Source of the DNA: Cytobacillus sp. FSL H8-0458
GTDB lineage: Bacteria > Bacillota > Bacilli > Bacillales > Cytobacillaceae
Assembly (NCBI RefSeq): GCF_038002165.1
Contig: NZ_JBBOBR010000001.1
Location: forward strand, 2,046,001-2,110,000
Length of the DNA: 64,000 bases
Direction: 5' to 3'
Part shown: positions 1-8,778 of the stretch, in pieces
Layout of the letters: each line of letters opens with the position of its first letter
How positions within the stretch are numbered: position 1 is the first letter of the stretch
The notes under the pieces: model-generated
The model's input: only the letters and a program-made list of their open reading frames with translations
Told to the model about the DNA's origin: nothing
The model's database searches: none
Made by a program: the position numbers and the translations under genes

Positions 1-2126
1 AGGTAATCCTTTGCTTCCTCCGTTAGAGTGTATTCATATTTTCCAGCATACGAAATAATAATTTCCAGGAGCTCAGCGGTTGAATAATCCTTGAAATGAA
101 AGAACTTTTTGAATCGGGACTTTAACCCCGGGTTACTTGCCAATAGCTTCTCCATTTCATTCGGGTAGCCAGCCAAAACAACGACAAGATTTTCATTATG
201 CTTTGTCATTTCATCCACTAACGTATCAATGACTTCTTTGCCAAAATCTCCTGATGTCTGGGAAAGAAGTGAATATGCCTCATCGATGAATAGGACGCCG
301 CCTAAAGCCTCTCTTATCTTTTTCTTTGTTTTGATAGCGGTTTGGCCAACATAGCCGGCTACAAAATCAGCACGGCTCGCAACCATCAAATGTCCGCGTT
401 TCAGAAATCCGCATTCCTTCAGCAACTCTGCATAGATCTTTGCTACAGTTGTTTTTCCTGTACCCGGATTACCGGTAAATACAGAATGGAGCTGGATTGG
501 GACAACCGGAAGACCTCTTTCGCGGCGCATCTGCTGCATTTTAACGAAGGATACTAAGTTTTGAACTTCTTTTTTAACTGTTTTGAGTCCGATCAGCCGG
601 TCAAGCTGCTCCTGTGGATTCAACAGCTTTTCTTCTTCTTCACTTTCAAAATCTTCTTTTTCCAAAAGTGTATAAGACATGATGTTTCCGTTACTTTTTG
701 CTTGAGAGCCTTTTTTAAAAATCGCATCCAAAACAATGTTTCTTAAAGTCCTGGCATTACCAAACGTATCATCAACCCGCTCTTTTTCAATTCGTTTGCA
801 CAGTTCCTGCTTTGCTCCTTCAGTTAGGACATAATCATTATCGGCAGACAGCTTTTCAGCAATTTGCAGGAGCTCTTCATTTGAATAATCAGGCAGTGCA
901 ATAAAGTTTGACTCCGGGAAACGGCTGCGGAGACCAGGATTGCTGTCCAGAAATTGTCTCATTTCTTCTGGATAACCGGCCATGATAACCGCAAACTTTC
1001 CTCCGTATTCAGTCCCGGTCATCAGCGAAACAAGAGTATCAATGGCAGTTTGTCCATAATCACTGCCGGTCTGTCCCTCACGCTTTAAGCTGTAGGCCTC
1101 ATCAATGAACAGTACACCGCCGATTGCCTTTTCGACGGCCGCCCTGACATTTTCTTCTGTTTGTCCGACAAATCCGCCAACCAGCTGTGATCGGTCAGCT
1201 TCGATTACTTCTTCCCTCGGCAAAACACCAAGGCTATGATAGATCTTTGCCAAAAGCCGTGCGATAGTCGTTTTTCCAGTACCTGGATTTCCAGTTAGAA
1301 TCATATTGAGGCTAAGTGCATCTTTTGTCTGAAAACCAAGTAACTTGCGTTCGTTTTGATATTTTAAAAACCGGTAAAAGTCATGAACTCTGCTTTTGAC
1401 CGAGTGCAGCCCAACCATTTCATTAAGTTCATCCAGTGGATCGGTTTGTACATCAGATTCATCTTCCTCTGATTCAAATATCTCTTTCCAATCCTTTTTA
1501 AGTCTGTTGATGGCATTTAAGTGGTTTTTCATATCTGTATAGTATGTTGAAGTATGAAAGACACCTGATATAGATTGTTCATATTCCTCAGAAGCCTTTA
1601 AAAGAAAAGCTGTCTCTTCAATAGCTTTATCAAGTATTTCAGACAGCTTCCGGTATTCCGCATCCTCATAGGCATGCTGCTTTTTCTGCAGGTCTTCTAA
1701 CTCGTCATCCGCTTTGTTCATAAAGCTTCGGCAAATTTCAATAAATTGCTCAGCTGTTTTCTTTTTAGCTGCCCTGTTATCGGTTTCCCGAATCGGCGGG
1801 AAGGTCAGGGCTTCAAGAAGAGTGCTTTTATTTTTCCATTCGGATTTTCCTAATTGGGCTGCTGCCATTGTATTCCGAGTGTCCAGTTCAACCGCTTTCT
1901 GGAGCCATGCACTGGCAAGAGTATCATCAGCATTCTTGTTTAACCTGGAGATAGCAGCCATGGCCAATAATTCCGAAAGCAGACCTGGGTCTGTCTTTTC
2001 ATTCACATTTTTAATTACATTTAGCAGCTCTGCTTCATTTTGTATGTATCCTTTTTGATCAAGCTCATTTTTCCAATAGCCGACCATAATTTCTTCTGAT
2101 TTTGCCTGTCTATTCTGCTGTGTCAT
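1..2126 (-). CDS. Tandem-AAA ATPase (CbxX/CfqX, SpoVK-like), 3' end outside window
   Basis: The frame opens at ATG 2126 and is still open at position 1, so about 708 residues are visible and the C-terminus is missing. The first ~240 residues are charged and helical with no motif I recognise. Two AAA modules follow. The first has Walker A GNPGTGKTT, Walker B VLFIDEAYSL and the RSRFPE arginine-finger region; the second repeats GNPGTGKTT, VLFIDEAYSL and KSRFKK. This is the CbxX/CfqX (SpoVK-like) family of ring ATPases that remodel protein partners. A tandem pair after a helical N-domain resembles AAA proteins common in Bacillus; the substrate cannot be inferred. It is downstream of tlp on the same strand, separated by the tlp terminator. 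Confidence 0.85.
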   Translation of the reverse strand, partial: MTQQNRQAKSEEIMVGYWKNELDQKGYIQNEAELLNVIKNVNEKTDPGLLSELLAMAAISRLNKNADDTLASAWLQKAVELDTRNTMAAAQLGKSEWKNKSTLLEALTFPPIRETDNRAAKKKTAEQFIEICRSFMNKADDELEDLQKKQHAYEDAEYRKLSEILDKAIEETAFLLKASEEYEQSISGVFHTSTYYTDMKNHLNAINRLKKDWKEIFESEEDESDVQTDPLDELNEMVGLHSVKSRVHDFYRFLKYQNERKLLGFQTKDALSLNMILTGNPGTGKTTIARLLAKIYHSLGVLPREEVIEADRSQLVGGFVGQTEENVRAAVEKAIGGVLFIDEAYSLKREGQTGSDYGQTAIDTLVSLMTGTEYGGKFAVIMAGYPEEMRQFLDSNPGLRSRFPESNFIALPDYSNEELLQIAEKLSADNDYVLTEGAKQELCKRIEKERVDDTFGNARTLRNIVLDAIFKKGSQAKSNGNIMSYTLLEKEDFESEEEEKLLNPQEQLDRLIGLKTVKKEVQNLVSFVKMQQMRRERGLPVVPIQLHSVFTGNPGTGKTTVAKIYAELLKECGFLKRGHLMVASRADFVAGYVGQTAIKTKKKIREALGGVLFIDEAYSLLSQTSGDFGKEVIDTLVDEMTKHNENLVVVLAGYPNEMEKLLASNPGLKSRFKKFFHFKDYSTAELLEIIISYAGKYEYTLTEEAKDY

Positions 2127-2210
2127 CGATTATCACTTCTTCTTCTTAGTTTCCTCAACTTATCTTACCATATTTCTATAATTATCTATAAGGATGCGCA
2201 CCTTTGCTCC

Positions 2211-2243
2211 AAAGGAAAAGACCTAATCACATTGGATTAGGCC
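2211..2243 (-). terminator. Terminator of tlp
   Basis: Reading the minus strand, GGCCTAATC pairs with GATTAGGTC around a 6-nt loop and is followed by TTTTCCTTT. It lies just after the tlp stop codon. Confidence 0.85.
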
Positions 2244-2252
2244 TTGAAGATG

Positions 2253-2504
2253 TCAATTATTATTGTTCTCACTGCTATTGCCGTTTTGCTGTGCCTGATA
2301 TTCATCCTTTATTTCTGAACGGAAAGAATCAAGACTTTCCCTGCGGCGTTCATTTTTAGCTTCAATTCTGGCAAGATCTTCTGCATTGGCATACTTCATT
2401 GATTCTTCAGCTTCGTCCATGTTCTCAATCGTGTGAACGATCATGGATTGAAGCTTTTCAACGTTATCGCTGCGGTCATCCGGGTTTGGTCTGTTATGTG
2501 CCAT
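2253..2504 (-). CDS. tlp: Small acid-soluble spore protein Tlp
   Basis: An 83-residue hydrophilic protein containing [14 protein letters not shown] and [11 protein letters not shown], the conserved core of the Tlp family of minor small acid-soluble spore proteins, which accumulate in the spore core under forespore control. An AGGGAGGAAC ribosome binding site precedes ATG 2504. In B. subtilis tlp is, as I recall, co-transcribed with sspN. Here sspN is upstream on the same strand but about 530 bp away, with a dispersed repeat and a hairpin (2616-2641) in between, so tlp may rely on its own promoter. Confidence 0.93.
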   Translation of the reverse strand: MAHNRPNPDDRSDNVEKLQSMIVHTIENMDEAEESMKYANAEDLARIEAKNERRRESLDSFRSEIKDEYQAQQNGNSSENNNN

Positions 2505-2684
2505 GGTATGTTCCTCCCTTTATTAGGTGATGGTACAAAGTTAGTTTGTGAAAGAACAAGAAAAATATTGGCGGAAAAGTGTGGGTCGCTTGCCTGATAT
2601 ATTCGGAAACAAAAGAACCTGCCTTAAAAAAATGGCAGGTTTTATATTCAAAAGATAAGAATGTATATAATTTTTAAACGTCGA

Positions 2685-3032
2685 TAACTGTCTAGCTCCA
2701 GCGCCTACTCCCTCGAGGTCACAAGCTTGGAGACATAAGCCAATCCCTTCCAGAAGGAAAGAACACCTTCTTGCAGGGCTCGTCTTGTGCTTGTCGTCCC
2801 TAAGCAGTCGCCTCCACATTTCGGACAATCCTCCCCAAAAGGCAAAAAACGCCTTTCAGGGAGGCTCGTCTTGTGCTTGAGGCCCGCAGGACAAGGAAGG
2901 CTTCATCAGCATAAACATCGCACGACCGAAAGCGACAGCTTTTGGGAGGATACGGGTCATGCAGACGTTGCCACAGGACGTGGCGTTCTTAGTCTGCGTT
3001 CCTTCGTGGGCAAGGCGCTTCACGCTTTTCTT
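2685..3032 (-). repeat. Dispersed intergenic repeat, copy A
   Basis: About 350 bp that is GC-richer than its surroundings and shared, in inverted orientation, with 60424-60918; part of it also matches 7961-8212. Shared words include CTAGCTCCAGCGCCTACTCC, GACCGAAAGCG and GGCGTTCTTAGTCTGCGTTC. It carries internal hairpin potential (CCTTCCAGAAGG, CCCCAAAAGGC). It ends three bases short of the sspN stop codon and separates sspN from tlp. Open frames inside it are, I judge, not genes. Confidence 0.85.
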
Positions 3033-3034
3033 AA

Positions 3035-3178
3035 TTATTCGCCTTTAGTTTGTATTACTTGAGCATGCTGTCCGGATTTGTCCTGCATCTTCTTGCCTTT
3101 GTTGCCGCCAAATCCACGGGATTGTGTACCAATATGGTTCGGATTGAAATGGTTAGGGTGTCTTTTTGGATTACTCAT
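3035..3178 (-). CDS. sspN: Small acid-soluble spore protein N
   Basis: A 47-residue basic protein with the SspN signature: [20 protein letters not shown], then [13 protein letters not shown] at the C-terminus. A strong site (GAGGAGGG) lies 5 nt before ATG 3178. SspN is a minor small acid-soluble protein of the spore core. In B. subtilis sspN and tlp are adjacent; here repeat copy A begins almost immediately after the sspN stop and pushes tlp about 530 bp away. Confidence 0.93.
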   Translation of the reverse strand: MSNPKRHPNHFNPNHIGTQSRGFGGNKGKKMQDKSGQHAQVIQTKGE

Positions 3179-3240
3179 TCATATCCCTCCTCATTTTAAG
3201 TTTGTGCATTTGAGGAGGGTTTCATGATTGGCAAGTAATT

Positions 3241-3372
3241 CTATTCAGCCTTGTTCAGACGTTTAAGCTCAAGGCGCTCTTCGATTTTTTCCATAGCATC
3301 ATGATCTTTAAGCAGCTGGCGTTTATTTTCTAGTACTAATTCAGCAAAGGAGCGTTTTCTAGGCTTTCTCAT
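3241..3372 (-). CDS. FbpB-type Fur-regulated basic protein
   Basis: A 43-residue, strongly basic peptide beginning MRKPRKRSFAELVLENK, then KDHDAMEKIEERLE. This resembles the FbpB family of B. subtilis, small basic proteins made under iron starvation that assist the FsrA iron-sparing regulatory RNA. A GGAAGGTG site precedes ATG 3372, and a near-consensus Fur box lies 30 bp upstream, which supports the assignment independently. Family call by pattern recognition only; no FsrA-like RNA is evident here. Confidence 0.7.
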   Translation of the reverse strand: MRKPRKRSFAELVLENKRQLLKDHDAMEKIEERLELKRLNKAE

Positions 3373-3401
3373 AAATCTTTCACCTTCCTTTAATAACATT
3401 G

Positions 3402-3416
3402 TAACAATCATTATCT
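3402..3416 (-). promoter_or_regulatory. Probable Fur box upstream of the FbpB-like gene
   Basis: On the minus strand the site reads AGATAATGATTGTTA, matching 11 of the 14 specified positions of the 7-1-7 Fur operator TGATAATnATTATCA. It ends 30 bp before the start codon. No clear -35/-10 pair could be fixed. Confidence 0.55.
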
Positions 3417-3573
3417 CCAGAAAACCGTTAAATTATTACAACTTTTCGAAAATTTAATCCGCATATACCCAGACTACGTGAAAAAAGTACATATGGTTCA
3501 AAATTATTAATAAAATATTCAGAAAACATTAATTCTTATTACATTTTTCCCTTTTTATGACAGCATAAACCAA

Positions 3574-3600
3574 TAAAAAAACATCTGCTTATGCAAATGT
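3574..3600 (-). terminator. Terminator of the ResA-like gene
   Basis: On the minus strand ACATTTGC pairs with GCAGATGT (one wobble) around an ATAA loop, followed by TTTTTTATTGG, directly after the stop codon at 3604. Confidence 0.8.
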
Positions 3601-3603
3601 TTT

Positions 3604-4125
3604 CTACATTTCATCTATATACTGATTCATAAGCTCCAAGGACATCGCACTTAAATACTTATTCCGAATAATTCCTTCTTCATCAATAAAAAAAGTTGTA
3701 GGAATTGTTATTATTTGATAGGCATTAGAAGCTTTTTCGTCAACATCAAGTAAAATCGGAAAATTCACTTTCATTTCTTCAGCAAACCCTGCAACATCAG
3801 ATTGGGGATCGATGTTCACCGCCAATATAGCAACATCATTTCCCTTCTGAGTATAGAATTTTTGAATATCAGGCATTTCAGCTTTACATGGAGGACACCA
3901 GGTTGCCCAAAAGTTTAGCATGACTTTTTTTCCTTGGTAATCTGAGAGCTTGACTATTTCCCCTTGCAGGTTTTTCAATTCGAAATCTGGGGCTTTCAAG
4001 CCTATTCCTAATCCTGTCTGATTAACGGGCTGACTTTCGACTTCACCTTTTTCAAAAGCCTGAACTACAAAAACCGCGGTAATAATGATTAATAACACAG
4101 AAGCTGCAAACATTTTTTTGAACAT
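3604..4125 (-). CDS. ResA/TlpA-family membrane-anchored thiol-disulfide oxidoreductase (YneN-like)
   Basis: 173 residues: a single uncleaved N-terminal anchor (about residues 5-23), then an extracytoplasmic thioredoxin fold with the active site WATWCPPCKAEMP and the cis-proline loop TIPTTFFI. TlpA/ResA proteins reduce or shuffle disulfides outside the membrane, for example on apocytochrome c. Its place between aconitase and sspN matches yneN of B. subtilis as I recall it. A GGGAGGG site precedes ATG 4125. The small membrane protein 4181-4597 lies 55 bp upstream on the same strand and is probably co-transcribed. The true partner is unknown. Confidence 0.85.
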   Translation of the reverse strand: MFKKMFAASVLLIIITAVFVVQAFEKGEVESQPVNQTGLGIGLKAPDFELKNLQGEIVKLSDYQGKKVMLNFWATWCPPCKAEMPDIQKFYTQKGNDVAILAVNIDPQSDVAGFAEEMKVNFPILLDVDEKASNAYQIITIPTTFFIDEEGIIRNKYLSAMSLELMNQYIDEM

Positions 4126-4180
4126 GCTGTTTTCCCTCCCGGCTTTTTAAGCCTTTTTGCTTCCTTGATTGTATTTTAAC

Positions 4181-4597
4181 CTAGAAAAGCAAAATTAATA
4201 AGGTTCTGAACAGCCAATAAGACAGCATAAATGTGACAGATCCGTAAACAATTCCTTGAATCCATTTATTCAGCGGAAAGTTGTATTTCTTAATTGCCAT
4301 TACTAAATAGATTATAGCCAAAAAAGCCCCTAAAATAGTTCCTTTTCTTCCTCCTGAGAAATATAAAAATCCCATCGGGCTGCTTAGAATATTTTCTGTC
4401 TGGAAAAGGATTGAACTAAACTTATAAGTAAAAAAGCCAATAAGAACTGCATTCAGGATGACATTCAGAAAAACTTTTTTATATTCCCCGCTGTCTCTTA
4501 AGACTTGTAAAATAGTGAAATAAGAAACAATTCCTGAAAGCAGGACTATAACCCATTCGTACTTCACTAATAATGGTCCAATCAAAAAAGCACCCAC
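4181..4597 (-). CDS. Small multi-pass membrane protein, function unknown
   Basis: 138 residues from GTG 4597, which has GGAGG 7 nt upstream. Hydrophobic segments near residues 4-28, 38-58, 86-105 and 113-137 suggest four membrane spans. The stretch PMGFLYFSGGRKGTILG faintly recalls the diacylglyceryl transferase (Lgt) fold, but the protein is about half the usual length, so I do not assign that activity. It is followed by the ResA-like oxidoreductase and may help it, for example as a membrane partner. It sits between aconitase and the oxidoreductase, which are neighbours in B. subtilis as I recall. Confidence 0.6.
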   Translation of the reverse strand: MGAFLIGPLLVKYEWVIVLLSGIVSYFTILQVLRDSGEYKKVFLNVILNAVLIGFFTYKFSSILFQTENILSSPMGFLYFSGGRKGTILGAFLAIIYLVMAIKKYNFPLNKWIQGIVYGSVTFMLSYWLFRTLLILLF

Positions 4598-4654
4598 TAT
4601 CAGCCCTCCAAATTAAAGATACAATCAAGATACCTGAAACCGTATATTTTGTAA

Positions 4655-4690
4655 AATAAAAAACCGCTATGTGAGTATACCACATAGCGG
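4655..4690 (-). terminator. Terminator of acnA/citB
   Basis: A perfect 10-bp stem, CCGCTATGTG with CACATAGCGG, with a 7-nt loop. On the minus strand it is followed by TTTTTTATTTT, just after the aconitase stop. Confidence 0.92.
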
Positions 4691-4700
4691 CGGGTAAAAA

Positions 4701-7409
4701 TTAGTTAGCCAATTTATCACGAAGAACCATTTGCAGGATTCCGCCATGACGGTAGTAATCGATTTCAACCTCAGAGTCGAAACGGACAAGAACTTCGAAT
4801 GTAGTCTGGCTGCCGTTTTCATCTGTAGCTGTAACCTTAACAAAGTCACGTGGTCTAACATTTTCGTCGATTTGAACATCGATCGTTTCTTTCCCTGATA
4901 AGCCAAGAGTTTCTGCACTTTCGCCTTCCTTGAACTGAAGTGGAAGAACTCCCATTAGAACTAGGTTAGAGCGGTGAATACGCTCATAGCTTTCAGCAAT
5001 AACTGTTTTAATTCCAAGCAGGTTCGTACCTTTTGCAGCCCAGTCACGGGAAGATCCCATTCCATAGTCTTTGCCGGCAAGAACCACAAGGCCAGTTCCA
5101 TCTTCTTTATACTTCATGCAAGCATCATAGATAGATGTAACTTCACCAGTTGGCCAGTAAGTTGTGAATCCGCCTTCTGTTCCTGGCGCTATTTGATTGC
5201 GGATACGGATGTTTGCAAATGTACCGCGCATCATTACCTCATGGTTACCGCGGCGGGATCCATAAGAGTTAAAGTCACGTGGTTCAACACCGTTTTCACG
5301 AAGATATTTTCCTGCTGGCGTATCTTTGCCGATCGCACCTGCCGGAGAAATATGGTCAGTTGTTACAGAATCACCGAACTTGCCGACAACACGCAATCCT
5401 GATAAAGGTTTAACTTCATCAGCATTTGGAGTTAAGCCTTCGAAGAATGGAGGATTCTGGATATATGTTGAATTATCATCAAATGAATATAAAGGCTCAT
5501 TGCTAGTCTGAATTTGATTCCAGCGAGCATTGTCGTCAAATACATGCTCATATTCTTTACGGAACAATTCAGGTGTAACAGTCTGTTTAACCACTTCATT
5601 AACTTCAGCAGTTGATGGCCAGATATCATTGAAGAAGACATCATTGCCATCCTTGTCTTTCCCGATTGGCTCGTTTTGAAGATCAATATCAACAGTACCA
5701 GCTAGTGCATAAGCGACTACTAATGGCGGTGAAGCCAGGTAGTTAGCTTTAACAAGCGGATGGATACGTCCTTCAAAGTTACGGTTACCTGAAAGAACAG
5801 ATGTTACAAGAAGATCGCTTTCAGCTACAGCCTTTTCGATTTCTTCTCTTAATGGACCGGAGTTACCGATACATGTTGTACAGCCATAACCAACAAGGTT
5901 GAATCCAAGCTGTTCCATGTATGGAAGAAGTCCAGAATCACGCAGGTATCCGGTAACAACCTTAGATCCCGGAGCCAAAGAAGTTTTTACGAACTTAGGA
6001 ACTTCCATTCCAAGTTCAACTGCCTTTTTCGCAACCAATCCTGCCCCAACTAAAACGTAAGGGTTAGAAGTGTTTGTACAGCTAGTAATCGCCGCAATGG
6101 CAACAGCACCAGTCTTCATCTTTGTAGAGTCACCGTTTGCAAAATCAATTGTGATTTCTTTGTCGATTTCTTTCTTGCCTAAGCCGAAGCCCTGGTTCCC
6201 TTGAGGAGCAGTGATTGCCTCATTGAATTCCTTTTTCATAGCAGAAAGCGGAATTAAATCCTGTGGGCGCTTAGGACCTGAAAGGTTGGCTTCAATTTCG
6301 GAAAGATTGATTTCAACTACATTTGTGTATACCGGCTCTAAAGATGGATCAAAGAACATTCCATTTTCTTTGCAGTATTTTTCAACAATCTTGATTTGCT
6401 CTTCAGGACGTCCTGTCAGGCGCATGTAATCAAGGGCTTCTGCATCAACAGGGAAGAAACCGCATGTTGCACCGTATTCCGGAGCCATGTTAGCAATTGT
6501 AGCGCGGTCAGCCAATGGAAGCTGTGTGACACCAGGGCCGAAGAATTCTACAAACTTGCCAACCACTCCCTGGCTGCGCAGTACTTGAGTTACCTTTAAT
6601 GCAAGGTCAGTAGCAGTTGTTCCGTTAGGAAGCTCGCCAGTAAGCTTAACCCCTACAACCTCAGGCACAGGGAAATATGAAGGCTGGCCCAGCATACCTG
6701 CTTCAGCTTCAATACCTCCTACACCCCAACCAAGAACACCGATACCGTTGATCATGGTTGTATGGGAGTCAGTACCTACAAGAGTATCAGGGAAAGTTTC
6801 GTAATCGCCTTCCGTTGTTTCAAGCGCATGAACAACATTCGCAAGGAACTCAAGGTTTACCTGGTGAACAATACCTGTTGCAGGAGGAACTGCACGATAA
6901 TTGTCAAATGCTTTCTGAGCCCAGCTCAAGAACTGGTAACGCTCTGCATTTCGCTCAAATTCAAGCTCCATGTTGGCTTCAAGTGAATCAGGTGTTCCGT
7001 ACTTATCTACCTGTACAGAGTGGTCAATAACCAGATCAACAGGCTTCTCAGGATTAATTTTGTCAGGATCCCCACCCATGTCAGCCATTGCTTTACGCAA
7101 TGAAGCAAGGTCAACTACTGCCGGAACTCCTGTGAAGTCCTGCAGAATTACACGTGATGGTTTGAAAGGAACGTCTACTTCTTTTACTTCAGAAGTTCCC
7201 CATTTTGCCAGGTTTTCAACATGCTCTTTTGTAATTACACGGCCGTCATATTGACGAAGTACTGATTCCAATAATACCTTAATTGAATAAGGCAATTTGG
7301 AAACATTACCTACTCCAGCTTCTTCCAGAGCTCCTAAATGATAGTAATGATAGCGCTTCCCGTCCAGATCAAAGGATTTGCGGGAATTGAACACATCGTT
7401 CTTTGCCAA
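4701..7409 (-). CDS. acnA: Aconitate hydratase (aconitase A / CitB)
   Basis: Interconverts citrate and isocitrate in the TCA cycle; in Bacillus the iron-free form also binds RNA. I chose TTG 7409 because AGAGGGGG lies 7 nt before it, giving 902 residues; an in-frame TTG at 7430 has no such site. Iron-sulfur ligands are visible in SCTNTSNP (Cys444) and [10 protein letters not shown] (Cys510, Cys513), with the swivel-domain motif [13 protein letters not shown] and the substrate loop YGMGSSRDW. Length and near-continuous similarity to B. subtilis CitB leave little doubt. It is monocistronic, divergent from sspO, and preceded by a CcpC-like dyad. Confidence 0.98.
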   Translation of the reverse strand: MAKNDVFNSRKSFDLDGKRYHYYHLGALEEAGVGNVSKLPYSIKVLLESVLRQYDGRVITKEHVENLAKWGTSEVKEVDVPFKPSRVILQDFTGVPAVVDLASLRKAMADMGGDPDKINPEKPVDLVIDHSVQVDKYGTPDSLEANMELEFERNAERYQFLSWAQKAFDNYRAVPPATGIVHQVNLEFLANVVHALETTEGDYETFPDTLVGTDSHTTMINGIGVLGWGVGGIEAEAGMLGQPSYFPVPEVVGVKLTGELPNGTTATDLALKVTQVLRSQGVVGKFVEFFGPGVTQLPLADRATIANMAPEYGATCGFFPVDAEALDYMRLTGRPEEQIKIVEKYCKENGMFFDPSLEPVYTNVVEINLSEIEANLSGPKRPQDLIPLSAMKKEFNEAITAPQGNQGFGLGKKEIDKEITIDFANGDSTKMKTGAVAIAAITSCTNTSNPYVLVGAGLVAKKAVELGMEVPKFVKTSLAPGSKVVTGYLRDSGLLPYMEQLGFNLVGYGCTTCIGNSGPLREEIEKAVAESDLLVTSVLSGNRNFEGRIHPLVKANYLASPPLVVAYALAGTVDIDLQNEPIGKDKDGNDVFFNDIWPSTAEVNEVVKQTVTPELFRKEYEHVFDDNARWNQIQTSNEPLYSFDDNSTYIQNPPFFEGLTPNADEVKPLSGLRVVGKFGDSVTTDHISPAGAIGKDTPAGKYLRENGVEPRDFNSYGSRRGNHEVMMRGTFANIRIRNQIAPGTEGGFTTYWPTGEVTSIYDACMKYKEDGTGLVVLAGKDYGMGSSRDWAAKGTNLLGIKTVIAESYERIHRSNLVLMGVLPLQFKEGESAETLGLSGKETIDVQIDENVRPRDFVKVTATDENGSQTTFEVLVRFDSEVEIDYYRHGGILQMVLRDKLAN

Positions 7410-7508
7410 ATGTATTACCCCCTCTTTCAATAAACATCATATACCAAGTGTTAGGTAATTGTCGAAAAGTTTGAATTTTCATCCATCCTTACTTTTCTCA
7501 CAATTCCT

Positions 7509-7537
7509 ATATTAATACAACCTGCTATATAAGTAAA
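7509..7537 (-). promoter_or_regulatory. Candidate citB promoter
   Basis: On the minus strand TTTACT (7537-7532) and TAATAT (7514-7509) are separated by 17 nt, each matching the vegetative consensus at four of six bases. This would start transcription near 7502 and leave a roughly 90-nt leader. Confidence 0.4.
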
Positions 7538-7558
7538 TAACAAGAAAGTTATTGTTTT

Positions 7559-7577
7559 TGATAAGTTTTTCTTATCA
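7559..7577. promoter_or_regulatory. CcpC-type dyad upstream of citB
   Basis: TGATAAG and CTTATCA flank a TTTTT spacer as a perfect inverted repeat; this contains ATAA-N7-TTAT, the pattern I recall for the citrate-responsive repressor CcpC. Its centre (7568) lies about 66 bp upstream of the start predicted from the 7509-7537 promoter, where I recall the B. subtilis citB dyad to be. Confidence 0.55.
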
Positions 7578-7762
7578 TAATTTCTCAATTACTTCTTTAA
7601 GCCTTTTAAATGCCGTAATTGATACTGTTTTTCAATTAGACAAAAATACCCTTTATTGCTTGGTTATTATTCTGCAAAAACGAAAAAGGTAATTTACCGG
7701 TCCAAAAAACAACATAAATTGACATTATCCATGGAAAAATAGTACCAGGGAGGTGATTGACT

Positions 7763-7912
7763 ATAGCTAATAGAAAGTCTAATCATATTATTGAGGGTAT
7801 GAATGCAGCAAAAAGCCAGGGCATGGGCGCCGGGTATAATGAGGAATATGCCAATGAACCATTAACAGAAGCGCAAAGGCAAAATAATAAAAAGCGCAAG
7901 AAGAATCAATAA
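7763..7912 (+). CDS. sspO: Small acid-soluble spore protein O, apparent non-standard start
   Basis: About 49 residues ending [14 protein letters not shown], with [19 protein letters not shown] in the middle: clearly SspO (CotK), a minor spore-core protein. The start is odd. GGGAGGTGA (7748-7756) is followed by TTG 7757 with almost no spacing, while the position aligning with the usual initiator methionine is an ATA at 7763, 6 nt after the binding site. The frame is closed by TGA just before TTG 7757. I use 7763 on alignment and spacing; a standard gene caller would take TTG 7757. It is divergent from citB. Confidence 0.8.
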   Translation: MANRKSNHIIEGMNAAKSQGMGAGYNEEYANEPLTEAQRQNNKKRKKNQ

Positions 7913-7960
7913 AGTGAAACTTCAATCAGTGGGGAGTGCTTTTCTTCCCGCTGACTGTTA

Positions 7961-8212
7961 GTTGAGGCCCACAGGACAAGGAAGGCTTCGTCATCATGAG
8001 CATCGCACGACCGAAAGCGGCAGCTTTTGGGAGGACGTGGCGTTCTTAGTCTTTGTCCTTCTTTCGGGCCTTTACATTATAAAGCGAGGCGACTTGCCCA
8101 GGGGTGACAAGCGAGCCCCTAGGAGCCGCAGCTAGATTGGGCAGTTTGCCCCCCACTTATCCTCCTTTAATTCCTTTGAGTCTTGAAGTGGGAGTCTTAC
8201 TGCCCGTTAGAC
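7961..8212. repeat. Dispersed intergenic repeat, diverged partial copy B
   Basis: Shares with copies A and C the words GAGGCCCACAGGACAAGGAAGG (in near-identical form), CATCGCACGACCGAAAGCG and GACGTGGCGTTCTTAGTC, plus CCCCTAGGAGCCGCAGCTAG. It lacks the long central part of copy C. Beyond about 8165 the match is unclear. It separates sspO from sspP, as copy A separates sspN from tlp. Confidence 0.7.
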
Positions 8213-8228
8213 TGCGATAAATAATAAT

Positions 8229-8251
8229 ACCCGGCTGAACTGCAGCCGGGT
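8229..8251. terminator. Hairpin after the 85-residue coiled-coil gene
   Basis: ACCCGGCTG and CAGCCGGGT form a perfect 9-bp stem with a 5-nt loop, next to the stop codon at 8258. The T-run is poor on both strands, so termination is likely but not certain. Confidence 0.6.
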
Positions 8252-8257
8252 AAATTT

Positions 8258-8515
8258 CTAGTATTGGTTTACATCCTCAACCATGGATCTTAAATCCTGC
8301 TGGAATCTCTCCAGCTGTGCACGCTGATGGTCAGATGCAACCTCCATTGCATTTTCAATTTGAGCGTATGCTTCATTTACTTCCTGCTTTAGATGTTTTA
8401 GCTGATGGCCATAACTGGCGGAATCTCGTACAATTTCAGCATAAAGCTCCTGCGCATCTTCCATTCCCTGCTGTGCAGCCTGAAATGCCTGCTGTTTGTC
8501 TTTATGATATGGCAT
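8258..8515 (-). CDS. Small coiled-coil protein, possibly DUF2524 (YtzC-like)
   Basis: 85 residues, almost entirely amphipathic helix: FQAAQQGMEDAQELYAEI, then HQLKHLKQEVNEAYAQIENAM and HQRAQLERFQQDLRSM. The C-terminal pattern (SDxQRxQLxRxxxxLxS) resembles the YtzC/DUF2524 family of Bacillus, whose function is unknown; I hold this loosely. An AGGAGTGA site precedes ATG 8515. It lies between sspO and sspP, opposite in direction, and looks inserted relative to the B. subtilis order. No signal peptide or catalytic motif. Confidence 0.7.
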   Translation of the reverse strand: MPYHKDKQQAFQAAQQGMEDAQELYAEIVRDSASYGHQLKHLKQEVNEAYAQIENAMEVASDHQRAQLERFQQDLRSMVEDVNQY

Positions 8516-8778
8516 TTTTATTTCACTCCTAAAAAAATTTGTACCATTAAATTGCGCAATAGCATCATAAAATATTCCGCGAAATCACTCAGGAGGAAAT
8601 CTTGACATTCAGCCACATTTTGCAAGGCAATTTTTCAATGGAAAAGAGACAAACTAACACAAAAGATGAAGGTATATTACACCTTGTATCTTTTTAACCC
8701 GTCAGCCATTAAGACGGCAGCCGGCATATCAGCTGCCTGGAGCGGAAGAAATATCCTATTATCCGAGGAGGACCTTAA

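Noticed and set aside
2541-2828. 95-codon open frame on the minus strand
   Set aside because: It lies mostly in repeat copy A, has no ribosome site and reads like translated repeat DNA.
2787-3062. 91-codon open frame on the plus strand
   Set aside because: It is inside repeat copy A and the antisense of sspN; no initiation signal.
8520-8778. tRNA(Sec) gene near selA
   Set aside because: No cloverleaf-like arms or TGA-anticodon loop could be found by eye here or in 11182-11308; a tRNA scan would decide.
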